From JAPXSY01 sp034003585 (GTDB lineage Bacteria > Verrucomicrobiota > Kiritimatiellia > RFP12 > UBA1067): 9,293 nt of DNA. Location: positions 1-9,293 of the forward strand of contig JAVEYH010000129.1 of the NCBI GenBank assembly GCA_034003585.1. Direction: 5' to 3'. How positions within the stretch are numbered: position 1 is the stretch's first letter; the number at the start of each line of letters is the position of its first letter. Positions 1 through 6,851 of this stretch are shown piece by piece. The notes beneath the pieces were generated by a model. It was given only the letters and a program-made list of their open reading frames with translations, had not been told where the DNA came from and did no database searches. The translations under genes were made by a program, and so were the position numbers.

Positions 1-254
1 TGCCGAACGCCTGGGGCATTTACGACATGCACGGCAATCTGTGGGAACGGTGCCTGGACCTGTACGGCGCATTGGATACGAACCCGCCGCCCGATCCGGA
101 TGGACCGGTGTCGAACGCAACCGGAAAACGTGTGCTCCGGGGCTCAGGCTACCGTTATCAGGCTTCCGCAAGCACGGTGTCGGCGCGAAGGGAGTGCACG
201 CAAGTCGACAACTATTACGCATACGGGTTCCGGATCGCGCTTCCTCTGCCGTAA
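1..254 (+). CDS. FGE/sulfatase-modifying-factor superfamily protein, C-terminal fragment (5' end outside window)
   Basis: The frame enters from the left edge (first full codon at position 3) and stops at TAA 252-254, so only the last 83 residues are visible. They show the C-terminal hallmarks of the FGE-sulfatase domain (C-type-lectin-like fold): NAWGIYDMHGNLWERC, then DPDGP, RVLRGSGYR and a terminal YGFRIALP. Known family members include formylglycine-generating enzymes that activate sulfatases, but also many non-enzymatic or differently active proteins. In true FGEs the segment after the RGGS motif carries two cysteines that bind copper and do the catalysis. Here the matching segment (residues GYRYQASASTVSARR) has no cysteine, so sulfatase activation is unlikely. 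The usual EWC is ERC. A same-strand frame starts about 34 nt downstream. Export and full domain order cannot be judged because the N-terminus is missing. Family assignment is firm; function is not. Confidence 0.85.
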   Translation, partial: PNAWGIYDMHGNLWERCLDLYGALDTNPPPDPDGPVSNATGKRVLRGSGYRYQASASTVSARRECTQVDNYYAYGFRIALPLP

Positions 255-288
255 ATGCCGCAGAAGCGTATTGAATGGAGGTTGGGGA

Positions 289-825
289 GTGGGCGGAAAG
301 GGCGTGTCGTTTAACGACATCTTTCTGAACCGCCCTGTGACCCACCGTTTCGATACGCTCCGCATCCGCCAAAGATCAAGGCCGGGGGGGAGCTGTCCGA
401 TCACCGAAGGGCTGGAGGAGCAGAGGATCGGCGTGCCGCGGCGTGGTTTTCCGGTGTGTTATGCCGACGATCCCGCCGCAACGCTGCTGGGGCGGCTCGA
501 GGCCGGCCGCGCGGCGCTGGTCGTCAAGGCGGGCGAGGGCTGGACTTCGGTTTTCTCAACGGTCCCGATGTTGCCGGCGCGGCTGATGCGCAATCTCGCG
601 CGCGCGGCGGGGGGCCACCGCTACATCGACTCGGAAGACGTGGTCTGGGCATCGAAGAACCTGCTGGCGGTCTGCGCCAGGGACGCGGGCAAGCGGGTGA
701 TCCGCCTGCCCGGAAAAGCGGACGTGCGCGACCTGTACACGGGCGAGACGGTCGGCAAGGACGTGACCGTGTTCGAGGCCGAGTTCGGGAAAAACGCGAC
801 GCGCGTATTTACGGTGGGACCGTAA
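289..825 (+). pseudogene. Truncated glycosidase-like protein; only the C-terminal domain remains
   Basis: From GTG 289 the frame encodes 178 aa ending at TAA 823-825. GGAGG at 277-281 lies seven bases before GTG 289, so this start is usable. The frame is open further upstream, to about position 100, but that part overlaps the FGE-like gene and is not protein-like. Residues from about 50 to the end (YADDPAATLLGRLEAG, WTSVFSTVPMLPARLMRNLAR, AAGGHRYIDSEDVVWASKN, VIRLPGKADVRDLYTGE) resemble the C-terminal beta-rich domain that closes large glycoside-hydrolase-type proteins of PVC bacteria. This comparison is from memory, not from a search. No catalytic domain is present, and only about 160 bases separate it from the preceding gene, so the N-terminal part was most likely lost. 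The first 40 residues look unlike any domain I know and may be read-through of decayed DNA. Alternatively it could be a small expressed protein. No signal peptide is visible. Confidence 0.5.
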
Positions 826-1171
826 AGGGCAACGAACACAAAGACCTGAATGACACGGGTGTTCACATGCTTTCAATCCATGCGTTTGATTGCGGTCGCT
901 GCGGTGGGCATGGCGAGGGCCCGCGTCAGCCCTGCCTGCGCAAGTGGAGAATAAGGTGACGGGCGGATTTCGGGCAGGCAGGTTGCGGCGGACGCCGCGG
1001 TGTCCGAATACGGTTCCGGGACGCCCGACACGCGGCCCTTCCTGATGGGAATACCCCCAAAATGAGCACCTCACGAGAATCGGTGGGTGACAGTTGCGTG
1101 ACGTGATCCGAATAGGGGTGGCCACTCTTGTCCAGAATAGCGCTTTGAAATGAAAAGCCCCGGCACTATGG
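826..1171. other. Intergenic stretch without a convincing gene
   Basis: I see no credible coding frame here. Possible frames on both strands lack a ribosome-binding site and have proline/arginine-rich shadow composition. The one notable local structure is a near-perfect palindrome at 989-1006: arms CGGACGC and GTGTCCG around CGCG, pairing over seven positions with one G-T wobble. A second, looser inverted repeat involves CCTGCCTG near 930 and CAGGCAGG near 975. Neither is followed by a T-run, so they are not classic terminators, though the 989-1006 hairpin could help end transcription from the upstream genes. Confidence 0.5.
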
Positions 1172-1208
1172 CACGGCTTATTCCTTTTGCTTGAAGCCAC
1201 ATTTGAAC

Positions 1209-1232
1209 GGACGGTTCGGGGAACCGTCCCTA
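1209..1232 (+). repeat. REP-like hairpin, copy 1
   Basis: A perfect 9-bp stem, GGACGGTTC (1209-1217) and GAACCGTCC (1221-1229), around loop GGG, followed by CTA. It is the same 24-base unit as 1273-1296 on the other strand. The two differ at four positions, and these form two base pairs that both changed in a compensatory way. Read on the minus strand, the hairpin is preceded by ATAG, close to the GTAG/GGAG tetranucleotide found at the foot of REP hairpins handled by RAYT (TnpA_REP) transposases. Confidence 0.65.
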
Positions 1233-1272
1233 TCGGAGGATCATTAAGAACGGGCAAAACACCATGTTCAGG

Positions 1273-1296
1273 TAGGGTCGTTTCCCCGAAACGACC
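1273..1296 (-). repeat. REP-like hairpin, copy 2 (inverted)
   Basis: A perfect 9-bp stem, GGTCGTTTC (1276-1284) and GAAACGACC (1288-1296), around loop CCC. On the plus strand it is preceded by GTAG (1272-1275, overlapping the base of the unit), the tetranucleotide typical at the foot of REP elements. On the minus strand the unit lines up with copy 1 with four differences, all pairing-preserving. The 40 bases between the copies (1233-1272) are AT-richer and show no gene. Confidence 0.65.
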
Positions 1297-1344
1297 GCCT
1301 GCGGGGCCAAAGGAATAAGGCGTGGACACAACGGATGCGGGATA

Positions 1345-1373
1345 TTGATACGCGCTGTGAACTATTGTACTAT
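1345..1373 (+). promoter_or_regulatory. Candidate sigma-70-type promoter
   Basis: TTGATA (1345-1350) matches five of six bases of the -35 consensus. After exactly 17 bases comes TACTAT (1368-1373), matching four of six bases of the -10 consensus, including the leading TA and final AT. It lies in an AT-rich pocket within otherwise GC-rich DNA, which strengthens the call. Transcription would begin near 1380 and run rightward through about 400 bases of non-coding leader into the GH106 gene at 1782. It lies just outside the right end of the 1172-1324 element. No -35/-10 pair of similar quality was noticed nearer the gene. Confidence 0.45.
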
Positions 1374-1379
1374 CTCAAA

Positions 1380-1778
1380 ATACAGATGAGGCCGTGTGGT
1401 GCGGGAACGGGACGCGGCGCGCACCGGATCTGCGGTTTCCGTGCGACAAAGGGACGGGCATGAGGGTGTCGGCGGCTTCCGCGTTGTACTTTCACTGTCC
1501 TTACACAGGGCGAAGGGTGTCCGCAAGGGAACGGGCGCTTTGTTTTCTCGGAACCCGTTTCGAATCGGGTCGTGGTCGCTTCCACGCCGGAACGGCTTGC
1601 CGCCGATCAGGGAGACCTGTGGGATAGCGGCAAGACGGTCTCGGAAGAAACCGTTGGCATTGTGTATGCCGGGCATGATTGACCGGTACGGATTCGACCG
1701 GATGGTGCGGGAAAGGAACAGAACACCCCATCCAAGGGGTGCGGTTGGGGACAGCAGTGAAAAAGGTTAGGAAAAGCA
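1380..1778 (+). other. Long untranslated leader or non-coding RNA region upstream of the GH106 gene
   Basis: About 400 bases between the candidate promoter and the glycosidase contain no gene I can support. A frame on the plus strand (1396-1770) and overlapping minus-strand frames lack ribosome-binding sites and domain-like sequence. Visible structure includes an imperfect palindrome at 1553-1570 (ACCCG, then TTCGAA at the centre, then CGGGT), a stem CACCCC (1724-1729) with GGGGTG (1736-1741), and a direct repeat TGGTGCGGGAA at 1397-1407 and 1703-1713. The region could be a 5' leader, a small RNA or decayed sequence. No known riboswitch class was recognised. Confidence 0.35.
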
Positions 1779-1781
1779 TTG

Positions 1782-4700
1782 ATGAAACGGTTCAAAAAAG
1801 GGATATGCGGAATCACGGCGGGCGCTCTGGGTGTCATTTTCGCCGCCGGATGGGTGATGAGCAGCGCTTGGGGGGCTGATAAGCTGGCGCAAGGTTTTGC
1901 TGAGCCTCCTGATTCCGCGAAGCCGCAGACCTGGTGGCACTGGGCCGACGGGAACATCGGCAAGGAGGGGATCACCGCCGAACTGGAGGCGATGCGGCGT
2001 ATCGGCCTGGGCGGGGCGCACCTGTTCACGGTCGGCGGTTACCCGCCGGTTCCGAACCCCAAGGTGCCTTGTCTCAGCCCCGCGTGGCACGCGATGGTGC
2101 GGCATGCGGCGGCGGAGTGCGAGCGGCTCGGGCTGGCCCTCACCGCGCAAAACTGCGCGGGCTGGTCCACGGCGGGCGGGCCGTGGATCACGCCGGACCG
2201 GGCGATGTTCCATGTGGTCTGCGAGCGCCAGTCCGTGACCAACGGCGGTGCGGTCAAGCTGGCGGCGCCGCCGTCGTGGCCCGTCACGGGGAAGACTTTC
2301 TACCGCGACATCGCGGTGCTGGCGTTTCCGACCCCGCCGGCGTACTGTGGGGCGGCGGTTCTGCCTGCGCCGAAGGTGACGGCGGGTTTCGGGGAGGGCG
2401 TTGACCCGGGCCTGCTCAACCGGACTGAGGCGGAGGCCAAGAAGTCCGCGGCCGCCGTGTGCGGCGTGGCGTCGAACCGGACGGGCTGGGTGCGGTTCGA
2501 GTTTCCTGAAGCGGTCACCTGCCGGTCGGTCAGTATTCTGGGCGGTGGGCGCGAATGCATCGAGCCGGAAGAGCACCGGCCGTCGGTGTGGGCGAGCGAG
2601 GACGGGCAGGCGTTCCGCAAGGTGGCGCAACTCGCGACCTTCGTCTGCGTCTACAACTGTGCGGAGGACAGTGTGACGCACGCGATCCCCGCGACGCGGG
2701 CGCGGTTCTTCCGGCTCGTATGGGACGGGCCGGTCAAGGTCAGCCTCAAGCGCGTGGCGTGGGGCGGCGAGCCCGTGATCACCGCGCACAAGGCGCAGGT
2801 CGGCGACGAGGGGCGGACGATGGTGTCGGAACCGGAGTTGCCGGAGGAGGCGGGCGAGGCGGTCGACCCCGGACAGATCAGGGAGATCACGGGGCAGCTC
2901 GACGCGCAGGGCAATCTGGTGTGGACGGCGCCCGCCGGGGCGTGGACGGTGCTGCGCGTCGGGTTTCGCGGGACCGGCAGGGGGAACGCGCCGGCGCCGA
3001 AGGAGGCGCAGGGGCCGGAGTGCGACAAGTTCGACCGCGAGACGGTCGCGTTCCATTTCGACAACTATATCGGCCGCATCCTTGCGGAGGCCAGGGCCGC
3101 CAAGAGCAAGGCGATGAAGGGCGTGCTGGTCGACAGTTGGGAGGCGGGCACCCAGAACTGGTCGCCGGTTTTCCGAGATGAGTTCCGCAAGCGGCGCGGC
3201 TATGAGGTGCTGCCCTACTTGCCTGCCTATGCCGGGTTCATCGTGGGGAGCCGCGAACGCACGCGGCGCTATTTGCGCGACGCGCGGCAGACAGGCAGTG
3301 ACCTGGTCTCCGAGAACTTCTTCGGGACCCTGAAGACGCTGGGAAACAGGCACGGGCTGCGGCTCTACGCCGAGTCCTGCGGCGGAAACGGCGCGGGCGT
3401 GATGGTGGCGGACGGCGTGCAGCACTACCTGTATACCGACATTCCGATGACCGAGGCCGGACGGCCGATGCGGGAGGCGGTGTCCGCCGCGCACCTGACG
3501 GGCAAGCCGGTGGTGGCGATGGAGGCGTATACGCAGGGGGGCGGCGCGGACTGGTCGAGCCACCCGGGCAACCTCAAGTCCGGAGGCGACAGCTTTTTCT
3601 GCGCGGGTATCAACCGCATCGTCTTTCACACGTACGCGCACAACCCCGAGGTCGACAAGCTATCGCCGGGACCGGCGTTCTGGAAGTACGGTCTGCCGTT
3701 CAGCCGCGGGCAGACGTGGTGGGAGCCCGGCCGCGCGTGGATCGCCTATCTGTCTCGCTGCCAGTTCCTGCTGCAGCAGGGCCGGGCTGTCGCCGACGTG
3801 CTCTGCTTTTACGGCGAGGAACCGGCGGGACCGATCCCGAACGTTTTTATCAAGAAGAACCGCAACCCCGACGCCTGGAGAGAACTGCCCGACGGATACG
3901 ACTTCGACTTGTTGCCCGCGGAGTTTCTAATCAAGGAACTCTCTGTGCGGCGCGGCCTGCTTGCGGGGCCGGAAGGCGCGGCCTACCGCCTGCTTGTCCT
4001 GCGCGACTCGGACCGGTTGACGCCAGAGGCGGCCGCGAAAATCCGCAAGCTGGTCGCGGCTGGTGCGACGGTATTGGGGCCGAAGCCGAGCCGCAGCCCG
4101 AGCTTGAGCGGGTATCCCCGGTGCGACGAGGCCGTACGCGCCATCGGCGAGGAGGTGTGGGGCGACTGCGACGGCAAGGCAGTGACGCGGCGCGCTTTCG
4201 GCAAAGGGCGCGTATTCTGCGGCGTGTCGGTGGCGGAGGCGTTGAACCTGCTGCAGGCACCGCCGGACTTCACCTACACGTGCGGTGACGCCAACGCCTA
4301 CCTGAGGTTCATCCACCGCCGCGACGGCGACGTCGAGATCTATTTCGTGGCCAGCCAAGGTCCCGGCCCCGTGGACGTTCAGGCCAGCTTCAGGATCGGC
4401 GGACGGCAGCCTGAGATCTGGGATCCGGTCTCGGGCCGCACGCGCGACGCGGCGGCGTTCCGCCAGGAGGGCGGGCGGACCGTGCTGCCGCTGCACTTCG
4501 AGCAGGGCGGCTCGGTGTTTGTGATTTTCCGGAGGCCTGTCGCCGCCGCCGCGGCAGGGGCGGCGCGAAGCAATGAGCCGGCGCTCAAAGAGGCGCTGGC
4601 GTTGCAGGCGCCTTGGGCGGTCTCGTTCAAAGGCTGGGGCGCGCCCGAGTCGGTCGTCTTTGAGAAACTCGACAACTGGACGGAGCGTCCGGAAAAAGCC

Positions 4701-5075
4701 ATCCGGTATTACTCGGGCACGGCGGCCTACCGATCGGGTTTCGACTGGAGCCTGCCGGTGCCCGGCGAGGCGCTGCTGGACCTCGGGAGCGTGGGCGTCA
4801 TGGCGGAGGTCTTCCTGAACGGGACCGCGTGCGGCATCGTCTGGACGCGGCCGTACCGGGTGGACATCGCCAAGGCGCTGAAGCCGGGGCGCAACAAACT
4901 GGAGATCCGCGTGACCAACACGTGGGCCAACCGGCTCATCGGAGATGCGCTCCTGCCTGCCGCGGAGCGGAAGACCTGGACCACGTACCACGGGTTTAAA
5001 GCCGATACGCCGGTGGCCTGGTTCCGCTCCGGCCTGCTCGGGCCTGTGACCGTGAAGATTCCTGAAGCACACTGA
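1782..5075 (+). CDS. Secreted GH106-family glycoside hydrolase (alpha-L-rhamnosidase type)
   Basis: A 1097-aa protein. ATG 1782 gives a basic n-region (MKRFKK), a hydrophobic core and a likely cleavage after AWG at residue 31, so it is exported; TTG 1779 is an alternative start. AGGA at 1769-1772 is a modest ribosome-binding site. The N-terminal motif PQTWWHWADGNIGKEGIT (about residues 48-65) is typical of the GH106 catalytic module. DSWEAGTQNW places a glutamate at residue 454 and VVAMEAYTQ one at 581. These fit the general acid and base pair of GH106 enzymes (from memory, about 130 residues apart in the characterised Bacteroides enzyme). Further family blocks follow: LKSGGDSFFCAGINRIVFHTYAHNP, then QTWWEPGRAWIAYLSRCQFLLQ. 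A discoidin-like beta-sandwich appears inserted at about residues 229-322, and a galactose-binding-like domain lies near 975-1075 (VFLNGTACGIVW, TNTWANRLIGD). Expected role: hydrolysis of terminal alpha-L-rhamnose in complex polysaccharides such as rhamnogalacturonan. Exact substrate is unknown. The next gene is convergent. Confidence 0.88.
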   Translation: MKRFKKGICGITAGALGVIFAAGWVMSSAWGADKLAQGFAEPPDSAKPQTWWHWADGNIGKEGITAELEAMRRIGLGGAHLFTVGGYPPVPNPKVPCLSPAWHAMVRHAAAECERLGLALTAQNCAGWSTAGGPWITPDRAMFHVVCERQSVTNGGAVKLAAPPSWPVTGKTFYRDIAVLAFPTPPAYCGAAVLPAPKVTAGFGEGVDPGLLNRTEAEAKKSAAAVCGVASNRTGWVRFEFPEAVTCRSVSILGGGRECIEPEEHRPSVWASEDGQAFRKVAQLATFVCVYNCAEDSVTHAIPATRARFFRLVWDGPVKVSLKRVAWGGEPVITAHKAQVGDEGRTMVSEPELPEEAGEAVDPGQIREITGQLDAQGNLVWTAPAGAWTVLRVGFRGTGRGNAPAPKEAQGPECDKFDRETVAFHFDNYIGRILAEARAAKSKAMKGVLVDSWEAGTQNWSPVFRDEFRKRRGYEVLPYLPAYAGFIVGSRERTRRYLRDARQTGSDLVSENFFGTLKTLGNRHGLRLYAESCGGNGAGVMVADGVQHYLYTDIPMTEAGRPMREAVSAAHLTGKPVVAMEAYTQGGGADWSSHPGNLKSGGDSFFCAGINRIVFHTYAHNPEVDKLSPGPAFWKYGLPFSRGQTWWEPGRAWIAYLSRCQFLLQQGRAVADVLCFYGEEPAGPIPNVFIKKNRNPDAWRELPDGYDFDLLPAEFLIKELSVRRGLLAGPEGAAYRLLVLRDSDRLTPEAAAKIRKLVAAGATVLGPKPSRSPSLSGYPRCDEAVRAIGEEVWGDCDGKAVTRRAFGKGRVFCGVSVAEALNLLQAPPDFTYTCGDANAYLRFIHRRDGDVEIYFVASQGPGPVDVQASFRIGGRQPEIWDPVSGRTRDAAAFRQEGGRTVLPLHFEQGGSVFVIFRRPVAAAAAGAARSNEPALKEALALQAPWAVSFKGWGAPESVVFEKLDNWTERPEKAIRYYSGTAAYRSGFDWSLPVPGEALLDLGSVGVMAEVFLNGTACGIVWTRPYRVDIAKALKPGRNKLEIRVTNTWANRLIGDALLPAAERKTWTTYHGFKADTPVAWFRSGLLGPVTVKIPEAH

Positions 5076-5132
5076 GGGACAAGTTGTCCGGGCCGGGAGT
5101 CCGGGTTGATGTGGCCCCGGAATCTTGCGGGT

Positions 5133-5151
5133 GATTTCGATCGGAATCTTT
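5133..5151 (+). terminator. Weak hairpin between convergent genes
   Basis: GATTTC (5133-5138) pairs with GGAATC (5143-5148) around a GATC loop with one G-T wobble, followed on the plus strand by TTT. Another short palindrome (GGACAA, one base, TTGTCC, 5077-5089) begins right after the GH106 stop codon. Both lie in the 93-base gap between convergent stop codons, where a terminator is expected. Both stems are short, so the call is tentative. Confidence 0.25.
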
Positions 5152-5168
5152 GTGTCCGCGCGGCGCCG

Positions 5169-6548
5169 CTACAGCCCGTACTCGGCGAGGATGAAGCGCG
5201 AGGTGTCCACCTCCGCAAGCATCCTGTCGATGAACGCCGACTCGCTGTCCGGCAGCGAGTCGAGTTCTTCCGTCATGGTGTCCAGCCAAACCAGTTCCCG
5301 TTCCGCGATGCGCAGCGCGCCGCTAGCATGGGCCGAACGCAGTGCGTCCAGGGCGGTACGGGCTGCGGCGCGGCCCGCAGCGTAATGATCGGGCGCGCCC
5401 ACGATCGACCGCGCGATGTCCACCGCCACGTCCGGGCGCAACACCCAGGCCTGCGGGTCGCCCGGCGCGTCGCTTGCCACCATCCAGTCCCGGAGCGCGC
5501 CGGCCGCGGCCGCGCCGTGGCGGGTGGCCGTGTTGAAGAGGCGGCAATCGTAAATCAGTTGTTCCGCATAACAGGTCGGTGCCATGGCGGCGAGCAGTTT
5601 CACGTTCTGCACCGACTCGTTGCTCCAAGTGTCGCATGCGGCGCCGGCGATGTTGCCGAGGGGGCTCAGATGGGCGCAGGCGGAAGTCCGCCCCTCCATC
5701 GCCATGGGATACCCCGTGATGGCCTTGAGGTAGATGTTTTCGTATCCGCAGTCCTTGCCGGGGCCGACACACCCGCACTCGTAGCAGACCAGCGTGCGAA
5801 CCGCGCTGACCGCCCGCACGACAGCCGCGAAAACGCGCGGAATGTACTGTTTTTCCGCCAGAACCATCGCGGTGTTGCCAAAGCCGCAAGCCGTGTCGCC
5901 CGCACAGAAAACGCCGTGGCGGTCAGCCGTTTTCTTCAATTCAGTCCACAAGAACCGCATGTCCCGCACTCCCAGCACGCAGAGTGCGAAAAGAACCTGC
6001 GGCAGGTTGCAGGAGGTGAGCGCCTCGTCGCTCACCTCCTTCCCGCCCGTGGATTCGATGCTCAACAGTTCCGCGCCCGCGGCGGCCGCGCCATCGAAGG
6101 TTTCCAGCATGCGCTCATAGAGATCACCGCGGCGCATCAACGGGGGGCGGCGCATTTCGCGGAGGTCATTGGGCGTCATGCGGAGCACGCTCTTCAGGCC
6201 GTGCCGTTCCCCTGCAAGCCGCATCCCGTCCAGCAGGATACGGGCGAGTTCGATGCCCCAGTCCGGGCGCTCGCACATCGGGGGGAGCGTCTCGAACTCG
6301 ATCACCAGTCCGGGCGCGCCGAGTTCCGCCGCGCGCAAGGTCGCCTGGCTGACGATCTCCCCGTACTGCCTGCGTATTTCAGGCCAGTTCTCCCCGTTGA
6401 TCTCCATCGGGGGCAGCGTGAAGTTCAGCTCCGGGTATACGTCCCCGCCTCCGATAACCATTCCGCTGCGCGTCCGGAGCGGGTGGGGGGCTCGCCCGAA
6501 AACGAGATCGTCCGGATTCGGAATCGCGAGTGTCGAGTAATGCTGCAT
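5169..6548 (-). CDS. mtaB: Methanol:corrinoid protein methyltransferase, MtaB family
   Basis: A 459-aa cytoplasmic protein that is collinear with archaeal and bacterial MtaB along its whole length. MtaB cleaves the C-O bond of methanol at a zinc site and transfers the methyl group to the cobalt of corrinoid protein MtaC. The three zinc ligands known from Methanosarcina barkeri MtaB (Glu164, Cys220, Cys269) are all present: Glu165 in LLSIESTGGKE, Cys221 in AGDTACGFGNTAM and Cys267 in GPGKDCGYEN. Other family blocks are MEGRTSACAH, CDTWSNES and the YGL terminus. ATG 6548 is chosen because AGGAG (6556-6560, minus strand) lies seven bases before it; an upstream TTG at 6566 would place this site inside the gene. 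No mtaC, mtaA or corrinoid reactivation gene lies in the window. The gene stands alone, convergent to the glycosidase and divergent from the phosphoesterase-SGNH gene. A paralogue using another methyl donor cannot be excluded. Family call is firm; methanol as substrate is likely. Confidence 0.92.
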   Translation of the reverse strand: MQHYSTLAIPNPDDLVFGRAPHPLRTRSGMVIGGGDVYPELNFTLPPMEINGENWPEIRRQYGEIVSQATLRAAELGAPGLVIEFETLPPMCERPDWGIELARILLDGMRLAGERHGLKSVLRMTPNDLREMRRPPLMRRGDLYERMLETFDGAAAAGAELLSIESTGGKEVSDEALTSCNLPQVLFALCVLGVRDMRFLWTELKKTADRHGVFCAGDTACGFGNTAMVLAEKQYIPRVFAAVVRAVSAVRTLVCYECGCVGPGKDCGYENIYLKAITGYPMAMEGRTSACAHLSPLGNIAGAACDTWSNESVQNVKLLAAMAPTCYAEQLIYDCRLFNTATRHGAAAAGALRDWMVASDAPGDPQAWVLRPDVAVDIARSIVGAPDHYAAGRAAARTALDALRSAHASGALRIAERELVWLDTMTEELDSLPDSESAFIDRMLAEVDTSRFILAEYGL

Positions 6549-6654
6549 TGTCCGGCTCCTTTGCAATACATGCGGTTAATTTGCCTAATTGGATAAGACG
6601 AAACAAACGGTATATGACATTTGCCCTTTTATAAAGGATTTCTATGTGTTCCCG

Positions 6655-6660
6655 ATTATA
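6655..6660 (-). promoter_or_regulatory. Candidate -10 box for mtaB in an AT-rich region
   Basis: On the minus strand 6660-6655 reads TATAAT, a perfect -10 consensus directly preceded by TTG, about 105 bases upstream of the mtaB start. No strong -35 box sits 16-18 bases upstream; the nearest resemblance, TTAGCA, is 19 bases away. A second TATAAA lies nearer the gene within the palindrome CCTTT-TAT-AAAGG (6625-6637), which could be an operator. The AT-rich composition of about 6560-6700 contrasts with all coding DNA here. Confidence 0.4.
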
Positions 6661-6851
6661 CAATAACATGCTCTTGTTTTGCTAAAACGGTGTTAGTGAT
6701 GCCGCTCGTCTTCTACCCTCGTCCTTGCGACAGCCAGATGGGTGCGGCAGACTCCATACAGACAAAGGGACGGATTATTTATGATAGGGTGTGGTTACGG
6801 ATGGGGGTGGCGTGTGGTAAGATGCAGGACGTTGAGTGGAAGGAGGCGGGG
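6661..6851. other. Divergent intergenic region
   Basis: Together with 6549-6660 this forms about 300 bases between the mtaB start and the possible small ORF at 6852. It has no gene I can support. On the plus strand TATGAT at about 6780-6785 resembles a -10 box and could serve the rightward genes, but no good -35 box precedes it at normal spacing. Confidence 0.3.

Larger units (their letters stand above)
1172..1324. mobile_element. MITE/BIME-like non-coding element with imperfect terminal inverted repeats
   Basis: The left end 1172-1189 reads CACGGCTTATTCCTTTTG. The right end 1307-1324, read on the minus strand, is CACGCCTTATTCCTTTGG: 16 of 18 positions identical. Inside lie two hairpins in opposite orientation (1209-1232 and 1273-1296) and no open frame of interest. 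A short element of this size, bounded by inverted repeats with internal palindromes and no gene, fits a miniature transposable element or a BIME (paired REP sequences). I could not find a clear target-site duplication beside the ends. It sits in a long gene-poor gap next to a truncated gene, a usual place for such elements. Only one copy is visible in this window, so mobility is inferred. Confidence 0.5.

Noticed and set aside
556..1329. 257-codon open frame on the minus strand spanning the relic and the inverted-repeat element
   Set aside because: It runs through the hairpin pair and both inverted repeats and is antisense to a recognisable protein domain; composition is shadow-like.
1501..1779. 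Minus-strand frame upstream of the GH106 gene
   Set aside because: No ribosome-binding site, no domain-like sequence, and overlapping frames in other phases are equally open.
1767..3641. 624-codon open frame on the minus strand
   Set aside because: It lies antisense to the well-supported GH106 gene. Its translation is arginine/proline/histidine-rich with no family motif, as expected for the mirror frame of a GC-rich gene.
3927..5072. 381-codon open frame on the minus strand
   Set aside because: It is another mirror frame of the GH106 gene, with no motif.
5106..6596. 496-codon open frame on the plus strand
   Set aside because: It is antisense to mtaB, whose translation matches a known family end to end; this frame shows no recognisable domain.
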